From the NCBI GenBank assembly GCA_039799445.1, contig JBDLSO010000005.1, forward strand, positions 1 to 18,864: a stretch of DNA of 18,864 nucleotides, read 5' to 3'. The position numbers and the translations under genes are program-made. Below, in pieces: positions 14,720 through 18,864 of this stretch. Source of the DNA: JBDLSO01 sp039799445 (GTDB taxonomy: Bacteria; Patescibacteriota; Minisyncoccia; Phycocordibacterales; UBA5272). A model generated the notes under the pieces. The model did no database searches, had not been told where the DNA came from, and worked only from the letters and a program-made list of their open reading frames with translations. Positions within the stretch are counted from its first letter, which is position 1. Every line of letters begins with the position of its first letter.

Positions 14720-15407
14720 ACTCACTTTTGAGTAACTTTTTAAGTATTTTTTTTACTCCGAACTTTTCAGTAATACTAATGAGTATTCTGTGTACCCGAG
14801 CCTTCTTGGCAAGTCGTATAAGCGGGTTACCCCATGAGTAATTCCACATGTGAACTGCATAAGATTCTGTTGGTGCATTTGTACCTGTAAAACGATGTAT
14901 CTCTTCTGCGGTATAGGGATAAAAATAATTCTGAGTATATATATGTATATTGTATGTACCTGAATCATATACATCGGTTAGGATGCGCGGTATGGGGACT
15001 CTTTTTTCAAGTGAATTGTATGCGGTAAGTACAGCAGCAATATAGTCATTTTGTGGTTCCATACCTATTATTCCAGCACTGAGATGCACTTCATCTTCTT
15101 TCCCGAGAAAAGCTGTATGTTCTAGAAGAGGTGTGATATCTTTGAGTAAATACATATCTGTATCAAGGTATATACCTCCCTCATCATAGAGCACTTTGAG
15201 TCTTGCATAGTCCGCGACAAATGCCCACTTTTTTTCTGCATAGGCAGCTTTGGTGTACGGGTGTAGAGAGATATCAAAAGTATCTTCATTCCATTCTTTT
15301 ATTTCAAAGTTTGGTGCATACGCTCTAAAACGCTCAATGCATTTTTTCTCAAGTTCTGTCTTTTCCCCTCTCCCAAACCAGAAATAATGTATTTTTTGAG
15401 GAATCAT
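14718..15407 (-). CDS. GT32-type glycosyltransferase (DXD sugar transferase), second copy
   Basis: 229 residues. Seen: IPQKIHYFWFGRG at 2-14, KWAFVADYARLKVLYDEGGIY (60-80) and the DXD motif DTD at 82-84, then HMWNYSW near 186-192 at the C-terminal end. Like the 7795-8496 protein it belongs to the Gly_transf_sug / GT32 group of capsule and LPS transferases. First gene of the flippase operon. The frame is open to 15425, but a -10 box lies inside that extension, so ATG 15407 is preferred; the IPQKIH start also matches the family N-terminus. Confidence 0.87.
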   Translation of the reverse strand: MIPQKIHYFWFGRGEKTELEKKCIERFRAYAPNFEIKEWNEDTFDISLHPYTKAAYAEKKWAFVADYARLKVLYDEGGIYLDTDMYLLKDITPLLEHTAFLGKEDEVHLSAGIIGMEPQNDYIAAVLTAYNSLEKRVPIPRILTDVYDSGTYNIHIYTQNYFYPYTAEEIHRFTGTNAPTESYAVHMWNYSWGNPLIRLAKKARVHRILISITEKFGVKKILKKLLKSE

Positions 15408-15413
15408 ACTAAT

Positions 15414-15419
15414 AGTATA
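15414..15419 (-). promoter_or_regulatory. -10 box of the GT32-flippase-GT25 operon, leaderless
   Basis: Minus strand TATACT, then ATTAGT and ATG 15407. The -35 position would fall in the terminator stem of the upstream gene, so promoter and terminator are packed into about 30 bp. Confidence 0.6.
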
Positions 15420-15425
15420 CAACAT

Positions 15426-15445
15426 AAAACGCCCATAGGCGTTTT
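15426..15445 (-). terminator. Terminator overlapping the stop of the small membrane protein gene
   Basis: AAAACGCC, a 4-nt loop and GGCGTTTT form a perfect 8-bp stem with T4 at the 3' side on either strand. Two bases of the stop codon (15444-15446) are in the stem. Short T run, so moderate strength. Confidence 0.65.
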
Positions 15446-15767
15446 ATAAATCTGAAAGGGTTGTAGTGAAGCCGCTTGTGTCTGCACCTGCAAATGAGTT
15501 AAGTTCGGCGATAGCTGCATCGAGATCTGCTAGTGATGCCGGAGTTGCTAGTATAATGGTTGCATTCTCAGCATCAAGACTGGTCAGTGTCTCGTCGGAA
15601 ATCCCATTACTGTCAATATCTGCTGTATTGGCATCGACATCTGCAAGTATTTTCTCTACTGATTGTTCTGAAAGGACACCTTTAACAAAGATGGTGGTGT
15701 AGCCATAGTAAGCAACTACACCGATAAGTATCAATAAAATAAAAATAGTAAATACTGTTTTTTTCAT
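15444..15767 (-). CDS. Small membrane-anchored acidic protein, function unknown
   Basis: 107 residues, not recognised. Seen: MKK followed by a hydrophobic helix at about 5-21 (VFTIFILLILIGVVAYY), which reads as an uncleaved signal anchor, then an acidic, lysine-poor outer domain rich in Ala, Asp, Ser and Thr. The stretch DIDSNGISDE at 50-59 resembles a calcium-binding loop of the EF-hand / thrombospondin type 3 style (acidic residues at alternate positions, then NG), but there is only one, so this is weak. No cysteines. It starts 6 nt after the stop of the secreted helical protein gene, so the two are probably made together and may meet at the cell surface. Confidence 0.65.
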   Translation of the reverse strand: MKKTVFTIFILLILIGVVAYYGYTTIFVKGVLSEQSVEKILADVDANTADIDSNGISDETLTSLDAENATIILATPASLADLDAAIAELNSFAGADTSGFTTTLSDL

Positions 15768-15773
15768 ATGATT

Positions 15774-16319
15774 TTAGAGAATGGCTGGTGTAGAAGAAGC
15801 TACTTGTGGACGTAGTGCTTTGATCGTTTCACGTATTGTTTTACTAAACTCGTGAATATCTTTTACATCAGCTACTACTACTTGTTGTAATTTTTTAGCC
15901 TCTGCTACTTTTGTTTTGAACTGACCTTGTGAAGCGCCGCATGTAAAACCTCTTGACTCTTGTAATTTTGCAACAAAAGCTTGCGTATCGGTATCGAGTT
16001 TTGTTTTCTTTTCAAGCAATGTCACTATCTGGTTATCGAGGATACTCGTGTCGATATTTCGAGCTTTTAATTTTTCTGATATTGTGCGTACAGTATCGAT
16101 TGTTTTGTCGAGTTTTATGCTATGTGAAGAACCGACATCTGTAAACTTAGTGATACGTTGGTCGACTTTTTCTGTTATTTTTTCACATGTTTGTGTTGTT
16201 GTTTTGGTGGTACTAGCAGCAGAACCAGTAAATGGATTTCCTGTTTGAGCAAAGAGAAGTACTGGAGTCAATAGTACACATAGTGCTGTTGTTGTATATA
16301 CTGTTTGTATTTTTTTCAT
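15774..16319 (-). CDS. Secreted helical protein with signal peptide, function unknown
   Basis: 181 residues. Seen: a Sec signal peptide, MKKIQ plus a hydrophobic core (about 6-23), with likely cleavage in or near LLFAQTG. Then a Ser/Thr-rich linker and a long, mainly helical Lys/Glu-rich region (about 45-170) with heptad-like spacing, suggesting coiled coil. Two cysteines (CEKI near 46 and the FTCGAS region near 135) could form a disulphide outside the membrane. No known domain recognised; an extracytoplasmic structural or binding protein is the most that can be said. ATG 16319 is preferred to 16370 because the signal peptide starts there and the promoter lies between them. Confidence 0.65.
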   Translation of the reverse strand: MKKIQTVYTTTALCVLLTPVLLFAQTGNPFTGSAASTTKTTTQTCEKITEKVDQRITKFTDVGSSHSIKLDKTIDTVRTISEKLKARNIDTSILDNQIVTLLEKKTKLDTDTQAFVAKLQESRGFTCGASQGQFKTKVAEAKKLQQVVVADVKDIHEFSKTIRETIKALRPQVASSTPAIL

Positions 16320-16327
16320 ATGTATAC

Positions 16328-16333
16328 AGTATA
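16328..16333 (-). promoter_or_regulatory. -10 box of the secreted/anchored protein pair
   Basis: Minus strand TATACT, 8 nt before ATG 16319, within the dyad GTATACTGTATAC (16322-16334). The transcript would have a leader of one or two bases. Confidence 0.55.
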
Positions 16334-16347
16334 CAACAAATACTTTT

Positions 16348-16371
16348 CTTGTGCATAGAGTTTTGCACAAG
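16348..16371. promoter_or_regulatory. Inverted repeat at the -35 position, possible operator
   Basis: CTTGTGCA (16348-16355), 8 nt, TGCACAAG (16364-16371): perfect 8-bp arms. No T run on either strand argues against a terminator. Its left arm overlaps the expected -35 of the promoter at 16328, where a repressor or activator dimer could bind. Confidence 0.4.
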
Positions 16372-16476
16372 ATATCTGTAAGTAGGCTAGTCTGATTTGC
16401 TCTTTATTTCCGTATTTGTTTCTCTGTCAAAATAAATGCTCTGGATACAAATGGCATTGGGTCACTTGCTTGGCTT

Positions 16477-18168
16477 TTATAGCATTTTTACCATATAGGT
16501 ACCAACGAGATTGTAACCTATTTTTGCATAGTATCCGCGCACTCCCACCCCAGCGATAACTGCAACTTTTGTGAGTCCTGCTTCTTTGGCTTGTCTTTCT
16601 GCTTCTGCCATAAGCATTTTCCCAAAACCAACATGTTGTGCTTGATTGCCTTCCTCACCAATACGGCGTATTGTACCGTATACATGCAGTTCGCGTACTA
16701 TCGCAGCACCTATCAGAACTTCTAGATTTGGGAATTGTTCAAAACCTGTTGTGCTACCTTCTTTTGGAATACGCAGTCGGACGAATCCTGCTATTTTTCT
16801 ATCTGCGTTAATAAACTGTATGAAATGTTCAGTACCTGTTTCGGTATTATATATCTGTGTATCAAGAAAAAAATCTTCCAGAACAACTTCGAGATCTTTT
16901 ATTTCTCGTGCTCGTATATCGCGCTGGGCATAACCAAATTCTTTTTGTGTCGCATCGACTACTTCACGTAGATTACTTTTGCGACTTGAAGCAAAAATAT
17001 AGTCTGCTGGAATATCTCGAATAACGCGAATGAGTCTTACATATTCTGGAATCTCTCTTTCACACAATGCCAATACTCTCGTTAGTGTTGCGTCATCGTA
17101 TGGCACATATTCTATATCTCCGCGACTCCACCATTTGTACAAGACAGATCCTTTCAATATCATACATGGATATATTTTCATCATATCTGGATGATGATGT
17201 GGACTGTTGAATAAGTCTCGAAACATTTGTATATCTTTTTCTTCTGTACTTTCTGGAAGATTAGGCATCATATGATAAACGAGTTTGAATCCAGCACGAC
17301 GAAGTGTCTCTGTTGCTGCTGCACAGTCTTCTGCGGTCATTTCTCTTTTGTTATATTCTAAAACATGATTGTCGAGATGTTGTACCCCTATTTCAACTTT
17401 TGTGACACCCAAATACCGCAACCAATTGAGTTGTGCGAAATTAACATAGTCTGGTCTTGTTTCTATTGAAAGACCGATGATACGTGCTTCGGCATTTTGA
17501 TTGTATGCGTGTAATTGTGTGAGTGAAAGCTCACCTTCTTTGATATGTTCTTTTTCTGGTCTACCCCAGTTGTTGCAAGCTCTAAAAGACTCAGCAGTAA
17601 ACCATTCCTGATACTCACGCGGATAATAGTCCCATGTACCACCGATAAATATCATTTCTATTTTGTCTATCGGGTGTCCGTTCATGGAAAGTGCTTTAAG
17701 GCGTGACCATATTTGCTTGTACGGGTCGAATCTATTTGCAAGTGCTCGTGCTGCCGCCGGCTCTTTTGAGAGATAACTCTTTGGCATATTTTTCTCTGTC
17801 GGACAATAGATACAACGACCAGGACAATGATATGGTTTGGTCAGTAAGGATATGACAGCAACGCCAGAGTTTGAGCGCATTTTAAGGCGCTTGAGCATTT
17901 GCTCGGTTTCTGGATTTTCTGTTTCGAGACCTTGGGTAACCCTTTCTTTGTAGAGGGCAAGTAGTTCTGAGTTGGTTGGGGTTTTAGTTTTCGCTTCTTG
18001 CTCTGCTTGTTTTTCTATGTCTGAAATACGTTTTGAATGTGTTCTATATGCTGGATTGTTGAGTGTTTTTCGAATACGCAGAATATCTGCATAAAGTGAC
18101 TTATCCTTTGTGATGACTCGCTTGAGGTTTGTTATATCTTTATCATCGTGCAGTTCTTGAAATAGCAT
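16477..18168 (-). CDS. elp3: Elp3-family tRNA U34 modification enzyme (radical SAM / GNAT)
   Basis: Radical SAM plus acetyl-CoA enzyme that starts the cm5U-type modification of wobble uridine in tRNA. In eukaryotes it is the catalytic part of Elongator; bacteria and archaea with Elp3 lack the other subunits. 563 residues. Seen: a basic N-terminal tRNA-binding region (about 1-100), the radical SAM cluster motif C115-PGR-C119-IY-C122, FIGGTWDYYPREYQEWF near 174-190, and IGLSIETRPDYV near 231-242. In the C-terminal GNAT domain VRELHVYGT is followed by the acetyl-CoA-binding QHVGFGK at 511-517 and GYYAKIGY at 545-552. Full length. Leaderless start with TGC-TATACT 6 nt before ATG. Monocistronic by its spacing. 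Confidence 0.95.
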   Translation of the reverse strand: MLFQELHDDKDITNLKRVITKDKSLYADILRIRKTLNNPAYRTHSKRISDIEKQAEQEAKTKTPTNSELLALYKERVTQGLETENPETEQMLKRLKMRSNSGVAVISLLTKPYHCPGRCIYCPTEKNMPKSYLSKEPAAARALANRFDPYKQIWSRLKALSMNGHPIDKIEMIFIGGTWDYYPREYQEWFTAESFRACNNWGRPEKEHIKEGELSLTQLHAYNQNAEARIIGLSIETRPDYVNFAQLNWLRYLGVTKVEIGVQHLDNHVLEYNKREMTAEDCAAATETLRRAGFKLVYHMMPNLPESTEEKDIQMFRDLFNSPHHHPDMMKIYPCMILKGSVLYKWWSRGDIEYVPYDDATLTRVLALCEREIPEYVRLIRVIRDIPADYIFASSRKSNLREVVDATQKEFGYAQRDIRAREIKDLEVVLEDFFLDTQIYNTETGTEHFIQFINADRKIAGFVRLRIPKEGSTTGFEQFPNLEVLIGAAIVRELHVYGTIRRIGEEGNQAQHVGFGKMLMAEAERQAKEAGLTKVAVIAGVGVRGYYAKIGYNLVGTYMVKML

Positions 18169-18174
18169 TTGTAC

Positions 18175-18183
18175 AGTATAGCA
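18175..18183 (-). promoter_or_regulatory. Extended -10 promoter of elp3, leaderless
   Basis: Minus strand TGC-TATACT, then GTACAA and ATG 18168. The -35 position falls in the neighbouring palindrome and shows no match, so the TG extension must carry recognition. Confidence 0.7.
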
Positions 18184-18192
18184 TACGATTTT

Positions 18193-18230
18193 AGCTAGGT
18201 CTTGCCTAGCTAGCTAGGCAAGACCTAGCT
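18193..18230. repeat. Perfect 38-bp palindrome, REP/BIME-like
   Basis: Two exact 19-nt arms meet without a spacer (centre between 18211 and 18212). Each arm is itself a hairpin: AGCTAGG-TCTTG-CCTAGCT, then AGCTAGG-CAAGA-CCTAGCT. It can therefore fold as one 19-bp stem or as two 7-bp hairpins with identical stems and complementary 5-nt loops. The position next to a RAYT gene is where REP/BIME substrates of these transposases are normally found. No second copy is seen in the window. Confidence 0.8.
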
Positions 18231-18234
18231 GAAA

Positions 18235-18243
18235 TGCTATTAT
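18235..18243 (+). promoter_or_regulatory. Extended -10 promoter of the RAYT gene, leaderless
   Basis: TGC-TATTAT, then AAGTAT and ATG 18250. It mirrors the elp3 promoter on the other side of the palindrome: ATAGCAT (18178-18184) and ATGCTAT (18234-18240) are reverse complements. Confidence 0.6.
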
Positions 18244-18249
18244 AAGTAT

Positions 18250-18864
18250 ATGTCACAAAGGTATCACACATTCAATACCGATAGCTTCTATCACATCTAT
18301 AATCGTGGAAACAGTAAGCAAGTGATCTTCAAAGATAAGCAAGATTATATTAGATTTGTGGGATTGCTTTTATCATGTAATTCGAATAAACATCTCAAGT
18401 ATAATAACTTAACAGCTGATACCAACTTACTTGATATTGAAAAAGGTGAATCAATTGTCGCTATTGGTGCATACTGCCTCATGCCTAATCATTTCCACAT
18501 TTTACTAACTCCCCTAGTAGAAGATGGGGTTACCAAGTTCATGCAGAAAGTTGGAACTGCATATAGTATGTACTTCAATAAAAAATACAGCAGGACTGGT
18601 GGTTTGTTTGAGGGTAAATTCAGATCACAGTATGTTGGTGATGATGTCTACCTCAAGTATCTTTTTTCATATATACACTTGAACCCAGTGAAATTAATTA
18701 ATCCAACTTGGAAAGAAAATGGATTAAAAAGTAGTAGTGATACTTTGGCATATTTACAAAAATATCAATATTCTAGTTATCTCGATTTCAAAGGTGTCCA
18801 TAGAAAAGAACACAAAATTCTCGACATTGGTGCTTTTCCAAATTATTTTCCAACCCCAAAAATG
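18250..18864 (+). CDS. REP-associated tyrosine (Y1) transposase, RAYT / TnpA_REP (cut by window edge)
   Basis: Single-strand DNA transposase of the HUH superfamily, related to IS200/IS605 TnpA. RAYTs act on REP hairpins and are usually domesticated single-copy genes. The first 205 residues are in the window and no stop is reached. Seen: FYHIYNRGNSKQVIFKD at 13-29, the HUH metal motif MPNHFHILL at 78-86 (H81, H83), GTAYSMYFNKKYSRTGGLFEGKF near 102-124 (typical RAYT middle with the GxLFxxRF-like block), and SYIHLNPVK at 140-148, where Y141 is the likely catalytic tyrosine. All catalytic residues are present, so the visible part looks active. The upstream palindrome is its probable substrate. 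Confidence 0.9.
   Translation, partial: MSQRYHTFNTDSFYHIYNRGNSKQVIFKDKQDYIRFVGLLLSCNSNKHLKYNNLTADTNLLDIEKGESIVAIGAYCLMPNHFHILLTPLVEDGVTKFMQKVGTAYSMYFNKKYSRTGGLFEGKFRSQYVGDDVYLKYLFSYIHLNPVKLINPTWKENGLKSSSDTLAYLQKYQYSSYLDFKGVHRKEHKILDIGAFPNYFPTPKM
18864..18864. other. Window edge inside the RAYT gene
   Basis: The reading frame is still open at the last base. The 3' end of the gene and any downstream REP-like partner lie outside the window. Confidence 0.9.

Noticed and set aside
14708..14725. GTG start of the flippase at 14725
   Set aside because: ATG 14707 has a well-spaced Shine-Dalgarno and needs no overlap; the GTG has none.
16348..16371. Inverted repeat near 16350 as a terminator
   Set aside because: No T run follows the stem on either strand; it sits at the expected -35 position, so an operator is more likely.
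18193..18230. The 38-bp palindrome as a plain terminator for elp3 or the RAYT gene
   Set aside because: It lies upstream of both divergent genes, not downstream, and no T run follows either arm.
1..18864. Recoding of TGA (as in Gracilibacteria/Absconditabacteria)
   Set aside because: The peptidase frame ends in a TGA overlapping the next start and conserved proteins use TGG for Trp and ordinary codons for Gly; there is no in-frame TGA in the conserved genes.
1..18864. CRISPR arrays, tRNA or rRNA genes
   Set aside because: No regularly spaced direct repeats and no cloverleaf or rRNA signature sequences were seen on either strand.

Overview
The window reads as an AT-rich chromosome segment of a Candidate Phyla Radiation (Patescibacteria) bacterium, probably of the Parcubacteria group. 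This is inferred, not proven. The clues are an EF-P whose tip reads KQQRKPQNQ instead of the PGKG loop, bacterial Elp3, a tandem pair of CoaE-like P-loop kinases, few Shine-Dalgarno sequences, and many genes whose -10 box lies 6-8 bases before the ATG. Reading frames and stops fit the standard bacterial code (TGA is a stop).

Layout. Bases 1-1367 (minus strand): the str-type ribosomal cluster, a good promoter, then rpsL (S12), rpsG (S7) and the first 80 codons of fusA (EF-G). Bases 1285-1752: a gene-free gap with hairpins and a G9 run. Bases 1753-2937 (minus): two paralogous P-loop nucleotide-kinase-like genes; the upstream one is intact, the downstream one is broken by a frameshifting loss of about 25 nt. 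Bases 2975-6269 (minus): an M3 oligopeptidase translationally coupled to an AlaA-type aminotransferase, ending in a strong bidirectional hairpin. Bases 6338-6978 (plus): efp.

Bases 6989-15419: a surface-glycan island. It holds a GT2 transferase, two GT32-type transferases, two GT-D (DUF1792) transferases, a GT25 transferase, two FkbM methyltransferases, another class I methyltransferase and a Wzx-like flippase. Together these could build, methylate and export a lipid-linked oligosaccharide. No initiating phosphoglycosyltransferase, polymerase or ligase is seen in the window.

Bases 15426-16371 (minus): two small exported proteins, one secreted and helical, one membrane-anchored and acidic. 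Bases 16477-18183 (minus): Elp3, the radical-SAM/GNAT enzyme for wobble-uridine modification. Bases 18250-18864 (plus): the start of a REP-associated Y1 transposase (RAYT), cut by the window end. Between elp3 and the RAYT gene lies a perfect 38-bp palindrome that can also fold as two hairpins with complementary loops, flanked by two mirror-image extended -10 promoters.

Regulatory themes: extended -10 promoters placed so that transcription should start at or next to the start codon (at least eight genes), and hairpin terminators whose stems contain the stop codon of the preceding gene.
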